The notes under the pieces were generated by a model, which saw only the letters and a program-made list of their open reading frames with translations, did no database searches and was not told the origin of the DNA. The position numbers and the translations under genes are program-made. This document shows positions 33,825 through 42,345 of a stretch of DNA of 64,000 nucleotides, in pieces; position 1 is the first letter of the stretch; each line of letters begins with the position of its first letter. Source of the DNA: Anaerocolumna chitinilytica (GTDB taxonomy: Bacteria; Bacillota; Clostridia; Lachnospirales; Lachnospiraceae); contig NZ_AP023368.1 in NCBI RefSeq assembly GCF_014218355.1, positions 4,651,501 to 4,715,500 of the forward strand. The letters run 5' to 3'.

Positions 33825-35162
33825 CTAAGGCATATTACTGCTAAGTTTCCTCACTCTGTAATAGTATGCCGGAATAATCGGTATTAACGCTGATACCCAG
33901 GCAACCGGATTGGCAAGGCAGATTCCAAAATACCCAAGGGGCTTTGCAAGGAGAATAACTACCAAGCCTCTTGCGAATAACTCGAAGATTCCTCCAAGCA
34001 TAGGAAGCATTCCATCCCCCAGGCCTTGCAGTGAATTACGGTAAACAAAGATTAGTCCCAGAGGGATATAAAAGCCTGCTACCGCATAAAAATATATCTT
34101 GGCTTTCTCAACTACCTCTGCACTGTCCCCATTCACAAATAACTTCACCAGTATATCTCCAAAGATGAGTACAGCCGCCATTGATAAAACACTGCAAACG
34201 ATAGATATTATAAAGGTAGCGCGAACTCCCGCCCTTACCCTATCCATTTTCCTGGCTCCGGTATTCTGGCCTACATAGGTAGCCAGACTTGCACCAAATG
34301 ACGGAAGAGGCTGTGTAATTATATTCTGTATTCGGCTGGCAGCCGTAAATGCTGCTATGTAAACTGTTCCAAGGTGATTTAAAGCTACCTGTACCATCAT
34401 TGTGCCGATAGCTGTTATAGAAAACTGAAGTCCCATGGGTAGACCCATTCCGGTTAACTTAAAGGCACTTTTTCCAGAGAAATGAGCATCCTGCCTTTTC
34501 AGGCGAAGGATTGGGTGTTTTTTAAGCATATATATTAAACAGAGGATAGAAGCAAAAGCCTGAGAAATAACCGTAGCGATTCCGGCGCCTTCTACTCCCA
34601 TAGAAAGCCCTGCGATAAAGAGATAATCCAGAGCCACATTCAAAACAGAAGAAAGCAATAAAAAGTAAAGCGGAGTTTTGCTGTCCCCTAAAGCTCTAAG
34701 TACGGAGGCCAATATGTTATAGGCAATTGTTGCAGTAATACCTATGTAGATAATCCTGATAAAATGATAGGTATCCTGAAATATTTCCTTTGGTGTATTC
34801 ATTATTGTCAAAATCCATCGGTTAGCCAAAAGAAGTCCTATGGTCATTAAAAAAGCCATAATGATACACAAGTAGAATGACATGGCTACATAATGCTTTA
34901 CACCTTTTATATCTTCCGCTCCGAAACGCTGGGCAACTATAATAGCAAATCCACCTGTCATTCCCATAATCCAGCCTATAACTAAGAAGGTCAGAGAACC
35001 GGTAGACCCTACAGCGGCCAGAGCATTCACCCCCAGGAGATTTCCAACAATAATGGAATCAATAACATAATAGAGCTGCTGAACAATATTTCCTATCAGA
35101 ATTGGGATTGTAAAACCAATTATTAATTTCATCGGGTTACCGGTTGTTAAATCATTCTTCAT
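33825..35162 (-). CDS. MATE-family efflux transporter
   Basis: About 445 residues with twelve membrane segments in two related halves. PILIGNIVQQLYYVIDSIIVG and NALAAVGSTGSLTFL are the MATE opening, and the second half repeats the pattern (GLPMGLQFSITAIGTMMVQ, then ASRIQNIITQPLPSFGASLATYVGQNTGA). Members export cationic drugs or metabolites using sodium or proton gradients. Start ATG 35162 has AAAGGAGGG upstream; an earlier start at 35192 lacks one. No regulator is directly attached. Confidence 0.92.
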   Translation of the reverse strand: MKNDLTTGNPMKLIIGFTIPILIGNIVQQLYYVIDSIIVGNLLGVNALAAVGSTGSLTFLVIGWIMGMTGGFAIIVAQRFGAEDIKGVKHYVAMSFYLCIIMAFLMTIGLLLANRWILTIMNTPKEIFQDTYHFIRIIYIGITATIAYNILASVLRALGDSKTPLYFLLLSSVLNVALDYLFIAGLSMGVEGAGIATVISQAFASILCLIYMLKKHPILRLKRQDAHFSGKSAFKLTGMGLPMGLQFSITAIGTMMVQVALNHLGTVYIAAFTAASRIQNIITQPLPSFGASLATYVGQNTGARKMDRVRAGVRATFIISIVCSVLSMAAVLIFGDILVKLFVNGDSAEVVEKAKIYFYAVAGFYIPLGLIFVYRNSLQGLGDGMLPMLGGIFELFARGLVVILLAKPLGYFGICLANPVAWVSALIPIIPAYYYRVRKLSSNMP

Positions 35163-35256
35163 GAACTCACCCTCCTTTATACTAGCAATCAATTATTATA
35201 CAGAGTATTTGGAAGAGTGTCTATCATAAAATTACCAGTGAGTCTAACTTACAACT

Positions 35257-36150
35257 TTACCGGCTTATACTGAACTTATAATCTGTATTATAAGTACGTA
35301 CATACAAGAATTTTCCCTTTTTGATAATATAAGAGGGTGCAGATTTTAACAATGTCTTGTTCAAGATCTTGCCGGTGTTGATATCAACCTGATACAGATA
35401 ATCCGATTCATCCGTAAAACCATAACCTGAGATGATAACACCATCAACAATAACAAAATTATTGCAATTGCTTACCAGGGCTTTGGTCCTCCAGATAATA
35501 CTCATATCTTTTAAATCAATTGCCGTTATATAGGCATTCATATTATTCGAGCTTTTGGCATAGGTATTGTGGCTATGAGAAATATATAAAATATTGTCCT
35601 TAATGGTTGCCCAATTAATTTTTTGCTGTATAAACTCATAATCAGCTTTTACATATTTCGGCGAATATTTATAATTGGAAAAATCCAAGGAGTATACCAG
35701 CTCTAATGTTTTCTTATCATAAATGTTTAAAATATATCCTTCCGAAAAATCCGAACCATAGGTGCAATAAATATACTTGGTATCATAAAAAGCAGAAGTT
35801 GCCATTAACCTATTCCAAGTGTCGTCTATCCCTTCCGGTAGATTCCCGGAAATAGTACTGAAAGAATTTGGCACCTGATAGGTTCCCAGTGAAAGTTTAT
35901 TCTTCTGAAACCACTCATCTTCGTCTGTAATTTGATTGGTTTTACTCGTTACCAGTTTTAGTTTAAGCGGTGTGCTCTTTTTATTTTGTACTTTGCCTGA
36001 CTTATAATAGTCAAAAGACGGCTTACTCATAGTCGTCATGGTACTATCAGCCTCTAAAGCGGCAGCTGCCTCCACTTCTTTGAAACTTGCGCCAATTCCG
36101 GTGAGCATAAGTAAAACTGCCATAAATATTACGAATCTTCTTTTCATCAT
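35257..36150 (-). CDS. Secreted protein with possible beta-propeller repeats, function unknown
   Basis: 297 residues with a signal peptide (MMKRR, hydrophobic core to ~23, then an Ala-rich cleavage site near 30-33). The mature part has repeated patches such as ILNIYDKKTLELVYSL, ITAIDLKDMSIIWRT and LYQVDINTGKIL, which look like PQQ/WD-type propeller blades. No catalytic motif is seen. GGGAGGAGTTC precedes ATG 36150. It stands alone between MATE and MerR genes. Confidence 0.7.
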   Translation of the reverse strand: MMKRRFVIFMAVLLMLTGIGASFKEVEAAAALEADSTMTTMSKPSFDYYKSGKVQNKKSTPLKLKLVTSKTNQITDEDEWFQKNKLSLGTYQVPNSFSTISGNLPEGIDDTWNRLMATSAFYDTKYIYCTYGSDFSEGYILNIYDKKTLELVYSLDFSNYKYSPKYVKADYEFIQQKINWATIKDNILYISHSHNTYAKSSNNMNAYITAIDLKDMSIIWRTKALVSNCNNFVIVDGVIISGYGFTDESDYLYQVDINTGKILNKTLLKSAPSYIIKKGKFLYVRTYNTDYKFSISR

Positions 36151-36265
36151 GAACTCCTCCCTTTTAAGTGGTATAGTATACTAGTTTATATTGGTATCAG
36201 TAAAATTCTACCATAAAACTATCTCCTATGACAGGTTTATTTTATCTTTTTAAAAATGAAGAATC

Positions 36266-37072
36266 TTACACTGTGCAAATCTCATAATAAATCTCCGCAC
36301 TCATATCACGGTTGTATACCTCAAAGACTTTACCTGTAAGCTCAATGTTATTCATTTCTGCATATTCCTTTAATTTCTGATGAGCCTTACATATTGTGGA
36401 GAAACCTGTTCTATGAACTGTATATATGCAAAAGGCCGGCTCTTCTTTCTTTAAAAACTCCTCTTGCAGAATATGTGTATCCGCAACCGGTAGACATGTC
36501 TCCATAAAAAATTCTCCGTTTCCTTCGAATACCTTATCATATCTAACATAATGAGAGTCCACTGCAATCAAACCGTTCTGAGCAGCAATTTCATATAGTT
36601 TACCTACGCTGACCCCAAGATCTTCTGCTTCTATATTCTCTTTACGAAACAATATGGTTTTTTCAGTAAACAATTTTCTGCCAATCTCATATTCCTCCTG
36701 AGCATTCATTCGCTGCCCTGAGGCATACTTCTCCAACTGCAGCTTCACACTTATACTATTCTGTATTTCATGCTCCAATTGAACTTCCCTTTCAGTCAGC
36801 GCTGTCTTTTCATTCACTTCTCCGTTTATTATCTGCTTTATCTCCTTGAGAGAAAATCCGAACTTTCTATATTCCTTGATACGGAGCAGTTCTTCGAATT
36901 GCTCCGCTGTATAATAGCTATATCCATTATCTTCCCTTTTTGATGTCGGTATTAACAAGCCTGCTTCTTCATATAATCTAAGTGCTTTTCTTCCTACTTT
37001 TCCGATAACCGCAAATTGACCTCTTGAATACATTTTATACCATACTCCTTCTATTTGGATTGCCTGATTCAT
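36266..37072 (-). CDS. MerR-family regulator with GyrI-like ligand domain (BmrR-like)
   Basis: 268 residues. The MerR winged helix covers ~14-85 (FAVIGKVGRKALRLYEEAGLL, NGYSYYTAEQFEELLRI), followed by a coiled-coil dimerisation helix (~88-120). A GyrI-like effector domain fills ~125-268 and ends AEIYYEICTV. Such proteins twist their promoter on binding lipophilic cations or drugs. I keep ATG 37072, which has CAGGAGAG upstream; ATG at codon 14 is an alternative. The creatininase-like gene lies 45 bp upstream on the same strand and may be cotranscribed. Confidence 0.86.
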   Translation of the reverse strand: MNQAIQIEGVWYKMYSRGQFAVIGKVGRKALRLYEEAGLLIPTSKREDNGYSYYTAEQFEELLRIKEYRKFGFSLKEIKQIINGEVNEKTALTEREVQLEHEIQNSISVKLQLEKYASGQRMNAQEEYEIGRKLFTEKTILFRKENIEAEDLGVSVGKLYEIAAQNGLIAVDSHYVRYDKVFEGNGEFFMETCLPVADTHILQEEFLKKEEPAFCIYTVHRTGFSTICKAHQKLKEYAEMNNIELTGKVFEVYNRDMSAEIYYEICTV

Positions 37073-37117
37073 AAGTATTCTCTCCTGATAACATATTCTG
37101 CTGCCTTAAATTCCAGC

Positions 37118-37960
37118 TCATAGGAAAGGTGTGTGCATAAAGGGAATCTTATATAATGAATGAAACATGTACCCTGAACAATCTTCCCCTTTTATTAACT
37201 TCGATGCAACTGTTGCCAAATACTGTGCGGTGTTACAATTCAGCATCCTTCCGATTTTTTCATCCCCTAAAGCCGGATATCCCAAGTGCCCATACTCTCC
37301 CATGGCTCTTAATTGTTTTCCTGAAAACATCATGTCTTTCTCATGGATTTCTATCGGGGGTATGGTTTTATAACTCTCTGACACTGATGCTTTATTGATA
37401 TCTAACATACAGGAAGTCTCAATCCATCCGGCATGGAAATCATTTGCTGCACACCTTTCCATCTCTTTTATTTCATCGGGCAATCCCAAGTCAATGCCAA
37501 GTTCTTTTGCCGAAAAGAAAGCTCCCATAGGTGAAATGGCACATATCTTATATTTACTGTTTATCCTCTTGCAGGCTTTTTCTGTAGCAATCAAATGTAT
37601 GGGGTCTCCATGGGATGCTACAATGATAATATTTTGAAATCCCATTTGAACAATATTTTCCAGCAATTCCACTGCAACCTTATAAACTGTTTTAGGTTCA
37701 AAGTGAATACACCCATAAAAACCTCTCACTCCAGCGGCAGCAATGGGATATGCCGGAAGTTTGCAGCAGACAGCTTCTGGATTCTTTTGATTTATTATAC
37801 CTTCTGCTTCTGCAATCCAATATTCCCCTTCATACACATCTGTTCCAAGAGGCAGATGAAGACTGTGTTCTTCAATCGGTGCCATAGTTATAAATAATAT
37901 ACTTCGTGCTTTGTCAAGCTCTGCTATTTGTTTCCAGGTACAATCACTTAAATTCAACAT
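37118..37960 (-). CDS. Creatininase-family amidohydrolase
   Basis: About 280 residues. APIEEHSLHLPLGTDVYEG carries the metal-binding Glu, His and Asp of the family; GVRGFYGCIHFEPKT and IIIVASHGDP supply the remaining substrate and metal loops, and a later ANDFHAGWIETS block is conserved. The family includes creatininase and enzymes opening lactam or formamide rings; substrate unknown. ATG 37960 with GAGGTTGAA is preferred, ATG 37978 being possible. Confidence 0.85.
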   Translation of the reverse strand: MLNLSDCTWKQIAELDKARSILFITMAPIEEHSLHLPLGTDVYEGEYWIAEAEGIINQKNPEAVCCKLPAYPIAAAGVRGFYGCIHFEPKTVYKVAVELLENIVQMGFQNIIIVASHGDPIHLIATEKACKRINSKYKICAISPMGAFFSAKELGIDLGLPDEIKEMERCAANDFHAGWIETSCMLDINKASVSESYKTIPPIEIHEKDMMFSGKQLRAMGEYGHLGYPALGDEKIGRMLNCNTAQYLATVASKLIKGEDCSGYMFHSLYKIPFMHTPFL

Positions 37961-38085
37961 TTCAACCTCACATTCCACGACTAACCAGTTTTAAGATTTT
38001 TTAATCTCTAACCCAAGGATAAGCCTTGCCCTTTGGGCCAGGTCAAGTAGAATTTAAGAAATAATCCTAGAAACGCAGCTTTATA

Positions 38086-38886
38086 TCAGAAGGATATATT
38101 TAATAATCTGGTCTTACTATACCTTCCGCAGCTATAGAAGGTTTTATAGCTATTTATATTTTTATACCAGCAGCCTCCAATAGGTATATCTTCTCTATCC
38201 CGGCAAATATCAGCCATGTTAAGCTGCAGGCTTCTTGCTACTCCTTTTCGTCTGTGCTGTTCCAGTACAAACTCTCCACAGGAAGTGTAGCCTTTCTGCA
38301 GCTTGCCAGGAACCATTATACCCACGCCAAGGGTTTCTTCATTCTGCAGAATCCGGTATAGCTCGCATTTTTTTGAAAGAATATCGTCATCGGTTACGTT
38401 ATCATAAAAATCTCCGGTAAGAAGGCGGATTTCCGGCATTTCCTCCACGGTTACTATTTTCATATACTCCATTCCATATTCAGCTTCCCTGACATCACGT
38501 TTTATTGTTCCATCAAAGAAATAAGCCTGAAGTTCAAAACCTTTGTTCAAATCCAGGCATACTGACAAAAAGCTTTCATCACAGGTAGCAACATAGGCTT
38601 TCTCAATATGAAACTCTGAAATTATTCTAAACAGAATTTCTTTGCTGGAATTCATATAAGCATCATCCAGGTAGTAGGAGGTGATATACTTTTTCTTATC
38701 CCATTCTTCATATATCGTAAAGAATCCAACTGCTACTTCACTAGTCATTACCAAATAGTAATCTCCATTTAAAATATGCTCTTCCCAGAATTCATCCACA
38801 ACACCTGTCAATGATTCAATGTATTTGTCTACCATATCCATATTGTCTCTAATCCGGGAAAGCTCGAAATTTAATTTATTTTCCAC
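38086..38886 (-). CDS. GNAT-family N-acetyltransferase
   Basis: 266 residues. The N-terminal half is a divergent domain. The C-terminal half has the acetyl-CoA binding pattern CGEFVLEQHRRKGVARSLQLNMADIC (R-x-x-G-V-A) and ends with a GNAT-like CGRYSKTRLLNISF strand. Start GTG 38886 follows AAGGAGATATC. A strong hairpin with a T run sits just upstream, so its transcription is insulated from the CPBP gene. Acceptor substrate unknown. Confidence 0.8.
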   Translation of the reverse strand: MENKLNFELSRIRDNMDMVDKYIESLTGVVDEFWEEHILNGDYYLVMTSEVAVGFFTIYEEWDKKKYITSYYLDDAYMNSSKEILFRIISEFHIEKAYVATCDESFLSVCLDLNKGFELQAYFFDGTIKRDVREAEYGMEYMKIVTVEEMPEIRLLTGDFYDNVTDDDILSKKCELYRILQNEETLGVGIMVPGKLQKGYTSCGEFVLEQHRRKGVARSLQLNMADICRDREDIPIGGCWYKNINSYKTFYSCGRYSKTRLLNISF

Positions 38887-39211
38887 GATGATATCTCCTT
38901 ATTATTGTTTTTAGAAATAAAAAAACCTGTAAGACCACAAAAATAGTGTCTTACAGGTTATAATAAGGAGCAATCTGTTTGTTTTACACATCTTTATGGT
39001 CTTAAACAGGCACTAAAATAAAGGCTGTTGCAGCCGTTCTACCTGTTAGGCTTAAATTATTTAAGTCCCATAAAAATTGCAATTAACAAACACACACTCC
39101 CTTCCATTTACAGTTTCAATCATTATATCAGTTCTTCCAGATTTATGCAATATTATATGTACTATCAATTGCATCTTTTGCCTGGTCATTATAGTTTATT
39201 CATCATAAAAA
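38887..39211. other. Gap between GNAT and CPBP genes
   Basis: 325 bp with the terminator at 38924-38959 and otherwise AT-rich DNA. A short GGCTGTTGCAGCC palindrome near 39023 is the only other structure I notice; no open frame with a ribosome site is convincing. Confidence 0.5.
38924..38959 (-). terminator. Terminator after the first CPBP gene
   Basis: A perfect 12-bp stem AACCTGTAAGAC / GTCTTACAGGTT with a 12-base loop, followed on the minus strand by seven T. It ends ~35 bp before the GNAT start and could also attenuate that gene. Confidence 0.88.
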
Positions 39212-39979
39212 TCACACTGCTGGTTCTAATGCTTCCTTTACATTGTCTTCTTTTTTTCTCTGCCACATAGCTATAGCAAATACCAGCAATATTGCAACCT
39301 GGATAGCTAAAATAACGAGAGCTGTTTTGTCAAGAGCGTCACCTGTGATGCCAGATATGTAATCATGTGATGCATGCCAGATAATTAGTGCCCAAAGACT
39401 TTTCGTAATACTAACAATTTCAGCCAGTACGATTCCTACAAGGAAGGCAAAAAACATCTGTAGTATAACATATAATGCAGTTTTACTATTAAAAGCATTT
39501 ACAAGGTGAAGTACTCCAAAGACAACAGAAGTCCAGATAACTGCCTGTTTTCTTCCTTTTTCCTCCATAAACTTAAAGGCCAGACCTCTAAAATAAATTT
39601 CTTCATTAAAACCGACGGCAATGGTAAAAAACAATAATATAATATATTGAAGTCCGGTCACTTCCGAACTAAAACCTACAATGGCAAGCGGGAGTATCTC
39701 TACCACAATTAACGGAATATACCACCATACTTTTCGAAAGGAACCCTTTTCATTTGCACGGAATCCGAAATTTGAAAGTGTAAACCGGGATTTTTTCATA
39801 ATTATAAGACCTATCATTACAGAAACAACCAAAGCCCCGGTAATAAAAAGATATTGAATATCGGCATTCGAACTAAAAGCCTGTGACACTGCTGAACCAA
39901 GGGCGGTCATAAATGTGCACAGCAGTCCCAGCAGGATGACTGTTATATATGGATGCCTCTGTGTATAAGATGTTTTCAT
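39212..39979 (-). CDS. CPBP-family intramembrane metalloprotease
   Basis: About 255 residues with seven to eight membrane segments. The CPBP/Abi motifs are present: NEEIYFRGLAFKFM (EExxxR type), VVFGVLHLVNAF (first histidine) and ALIIWHASHDYI (second histidine). The family processes prenylated or bacteriocin-related peptides or provides immunity; role here unknown. Start ATG 39979 follows GAGGAGAATTAA and lies 4 bp after the TetR stop, so the TetR gene and this one form an operon and TetR probably controls it. Confidence 0.88.
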   Translation of the reverse strand: MKTSYTQRHPYITVILLGLLCTFMTALGSAVSQAFSSNADIQYLFITGALVVSVMIGLIIMKKSRFTLSNFGFRANEKGSFRKVWWYIPLIVVEILPLAIVGFSSEVTGLQYIILLFFTIAVGFNEEIYFRGLAFKFMEEKGRKQAVIWTSVVFGVLHLVNAFNSKTALYVILQMFFAFLVGIVLAEIVSITKSLWALIIWHASHDYISGITGDALDKTALVILAIQVAILLVFAIAMWQRKKEDNVKEALEPAV

Positions 39980-39983
39980 ATGC

Positions 39984-40559
39984 TTAATTCTCCTCATTTT
40001 TTAATTTTAGTATTAATCCCATAAATGAATTGTTTAATAACCTTTTGATTTCTTCATCACTAAAACGACAGTTATTCGTGGCATACATAGATGCAATTCC
40101 ATGAGTTACAAGCCAAATTCCCGCATATAATTCCTTTGCCCGTTTTATATCTAATCCGGTCATTTGACATAGCATTTCTATAACTTCGTCGTCTCCTTCC
40201 GTTGAACCTACAATATCCATTAAACTCTGTCCTTGAAATGCATCCGACATAAATAATAACTTAAAGAGATTTTTTTCGTTTTTTGCAAAATCAATATAGG
40301 CAAGGCCAACACTGATAAAACCATCTTCCTGATGTTCCACCGCTCTTAGCATTCGTTCATTATAGATATGTTCGACTTCTTTATAGATATTCCCTTTCAG
40401 TCTTTCCATTGAATGAAACACTCGAAATATAGGGTGTACAGAGCAGCCGATTTCCTTTGCCAAGTCACGGGCATTCAGGCTTTCTAATCCCTTTTCCCTG
40501 ACCATATTAATTGCAGCATTAAGAATATCCTCATCTGTAATCTTTATTTTGGGTGGCAA
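39984..40559 (-). CDS. TetR-family transcriptional regulator, TTG start
   Basis: About 191 residues. The helix-turn-helix covers ~8-55 (ILNAAINMVREKGLESLNAR, LAKEIGCSVHPIFRVF) and the C-terminal ligand domain fills the rest, ending with a segment seen in TetR_C_33-like regulators. The N-terminus PPKIKITDEDIL is the family's usual opening, so I start at TTG 40559, preceded by AAAGGAAG; ATG 40577 has no ribosome site. GTTAC/GTAAC half-sites lie just upstream, probably its operator. Confidence 0.88.
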   Translation of the reverse strand: MPPKIKITDEDILNAAINMVREKGLESLNARDLAKEIGCSVHPIFRVFHSMERLKGNIYKEVEHIYNERMLRAVEHQEDGFISVGLAYIDFAKNEKNLFKLLFMSDAFQGQSLMDIVGSTEGDDEVIEMLCQMTGLDIKRAKELYAGIWLVTHGIASMYATNNCRFSDEEIKRLLNNSFMGLILKLKNEEN

Positions 40560-40589
40560 GTTAATACTTCCTTTCATAATATATCATAC

Positions 40590-40608
40590 GTTACGTAACA
40601 CTTGTTAC
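40590..40608. promoter_or_regulatory. Operator of the TetR/CPBP operon
   Basis: GTTAC-GTAAC is a perfect 10-bp palindrome, and GTAAC-ACTT-GTTAC an overlapping inverted repeat, giving three alternating half-sites about 30 bp before the TTG start and against a TATGAT-like -10 box. The position fits autorepression by the TetR protein. Confidence 0.6.
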
Positions 40609-40657
40609 TTATTCTACACCATTATTTCCCTGCTGTCAACTGCTGATTCATAAAAAG

Positions 40658-40691
40658 AAAGATACCTTGTCTTTTTAGACAAGATACCTTT
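40658..40691 (-). terminator. Terminator after the AraC-HD gene
   Basis: As RNA from the minus strand, a continuous 14-bp stem (two G-U pairs) AAAGGTATCTTGTC / GACAAGGTATCTTT forms with a six-base loop and is followed by CTTTTT. Confidence 0.8.
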
Positions 40692-40789
40692 CACGATACT
40701 ATTACCAGATATTTTTTATGGACATCCACATCTAGTTGTAACATTTTTCCCAAGTGCTCAATCGAGTATATAAGCAGCATCTCTCCTCT

Positions 40790-41713
40790 TTAAGCATATT
40801 CAACAGCAAGATTATTTAATTCATCCGTCAAAGCATTATTTCCAAGCTTTTTTGCTAAGGGCAGGTAGATTTCTATTGTCTCCTTTGCTTTGCACTTCCA
40901 TTTATCCTCATTCATGAACCGAAGAGTCCTCATATTATGGAGACGTTCGGCAAGCTTAACCAATACTATATCATCATTCTCAAATTCACATGAAATATCA
41001 AAATCAGATAAGCCAACTATTATATTAACTATTTTCTCCGTTAGATTACTCTCCAGTTCTTTCCTACTGACATTTGTTTTTTCTAATATATCACACATAA
41101 GACCTACAACAATAGCATTTTCGCCGGCTCCTATATCAGCGAGGATAATAGCTACATTTAATGGATGTGTGATATACTCATCTCCTGAATATCTTCGCAT
41201 ACCTTCATAAGCTTTTTTTGAAACTTCATAAGCTTTACAAATATTAGCTAGGTTGGCATTATTTTGATTACAACTAATACAATTCAGTAAAGTCGCAAAT
41301 AATTTGTCCTTATCCTCCTGCTCATCCGTCTGTTTGATAAATAATTCACTCATATAGCTACCTCCTGTTAAGTCATCTATTTGCATTTTCATCGCACTTA
41401 ATAAGGAAGGTGTGTATCCATATTCTTTCTTAAAAGCCTTTGTAAATCCGCTGTGGCTATCGTAAGAATACTTCAGCGCCGCATCTATTACTTTCTTTCC
41501 ATGCATAATTTCTTTCGCTGCGCTTATTAATCTTCTTCTTTTAACATATTCCATAACAGATATATCTATATACTTCGAAAACATTCTTGAAAAATAATAC
41601 TCAGAATATCCAAATTTACCGGCTATATCACCAACCAGTATCTTTTCTTCCAAGTGGCTTTCAATATATTTAAGGCTCTCCAGAACAACCTCATAATTCC
41701 TTATGATTAGCAC
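40790..41713 (-). CDS. AraC DNA-binding domain fused to a degenerate RelA/SpoT-type HD domain
   Basis: 307 residues. Residues ~8-105 are an AraC double helix-turn-helix (VGDIAGKFGYSEYYFSRMF, ALKYSYDSHSGFTKAFKKEY). Residues ~135-305 align by eye with the (p)ppGpp hydrolase domain of RelA/SpoT: RRYSGDEYITHPLNVA (H183), VVGLMCDILEKT, LVKLAERLHNMRTLRF and IYLPLAKKLG. The key HD pair reads C207-D208 instead of His-Asp, the following ED reads E-K, and the distal Asp is E256, so metal-dependent hydrolysis is doubtful. There is no synthetase, TGS or ACT domain. It may sense (p)ppGpp or another nucleotide and act on transcription. Start GTG 41713. Confidence 0.82.
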   Translation of the reverse strand: MLIIRNYEVVLESLKYIESHLEEKILVGDIAGKFGYSEYYFSRMFSKYIDISVMEYVKRRRLISAAKEIMHGKKVIDAALKYSYDSHSGFTKAFKKEYGYTPSLLSAMKMQIDDLTGGSYMSELFIKQTDEQEDKDKLFATLLNCISCNQNNANLANICKAYEVSKKAYEGMRRYSGDEYITHPLNVAIILADIGAGENAIVVGLMCDILEKTNVSRKELESNLTEKIVNIIVGLSDFDISCEFENDDIVLVKLAERLHNMRTLRFMNEDKWKCKAKETIEIYLPLAKKLGNNALTDELNNLAVEYA

Positions 41714-41845
41714 CTTCTTTCTATGTGGTAATCATATGATACATCCAACGATTCCATATTTCTTTTCCGATTCTGCTCAATATGTAGCTATTTTAGGAGG
41801 TACCTATAAATAAGTGAACGAATTACATGTTAACTTATAATCAAC

Positions 41846-42310
41846 TTATAGTCTGCGTATCGGGAAAAATTGATAACCCTGATTCGTATCTGGACAAATA
41901 AAGTCGAGAACAGCTCCAGCAAGAGCTATATTATTATCTTTTAGGTATTTCACACCTTCCATAAAAGTTGATTCGCTTTCATTTTTTACATATATATATT
42001 CATAAGATGGAATAGTCCACTTAACCCAACCTTGAGGAGCAATGGCATCATCCGCAACTTCAACTCCTGCTAAGTAGAGTCCTTTTGAAAAATTATCTTC
42101 CCAGGGTTTAAAGGAATGGGATAAGTCTGACATAGCACCCCATATTCCTGCTAAACTTCCCGTTTCATCCTTTTTAGCCAAATCTGCTACTTCATTAAAA
42201 TGGGAATTGGCATCTTCCCATAATCTTTGGATAAAGCCGTCACCGTCATTGGTAGAACCTTCTTTACCGATAACTGAAAATGAGGCTTTTATACATTTTT
42301 GAATCTCCAT
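41846..42310 (-). CDS. Stand-alone GyrI-like small-molecule-binding protein
   Basis: 154 residues matching the GyrI/effector-binding fold without any DNA-binding part: a strand-rich N-terminus, GSLAGIWGAMSD, YLAGVEVADDA and a C-terminal QFFPIRRL. Family members sequester toxic small molecules or modulate partner regulators. GGAGGAGAAATT precedes ATG 42310. It follows the AraC/GyrI gene by 35 bp on the same strand, so it is probably that regulator's target and operon partner. Confidence 0.82.
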   Translation of the reverse strand: MEIQKCIKASFSVIGKEGSTNDGDGFIQRLWEDANSHFNEVADLAKKDETGSLAGIWGAMSDLSHSFKPWEDNFSKGLYLAGVEVADDAIAPQGWVKWTIPSYEYIYVKNESESTFMEGVKYLKDNNIALAGAVLDFICPDTNQGYQFFPIRRL

Positions 42311-42345
42311 AATTTCTCCTCCTCCTTTTTCTTTTCAGCATAAAT

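Noticed and set aside
37979..38085. Terminator after the GNAT gene (CCTGGCCC / GGGCAAGG)
   Set aside because: The stem has a mismatch and no T run follows on the minus strand, so I did not call it.
41832..41850. AACTTATA x2 with 11-bp period, like the OmpR boxes
   Set aside because: It overlaps the last codons of the GyrI-like gene, has no -10 at the right distance and no OmpR regulator nearby; probably coincidence.
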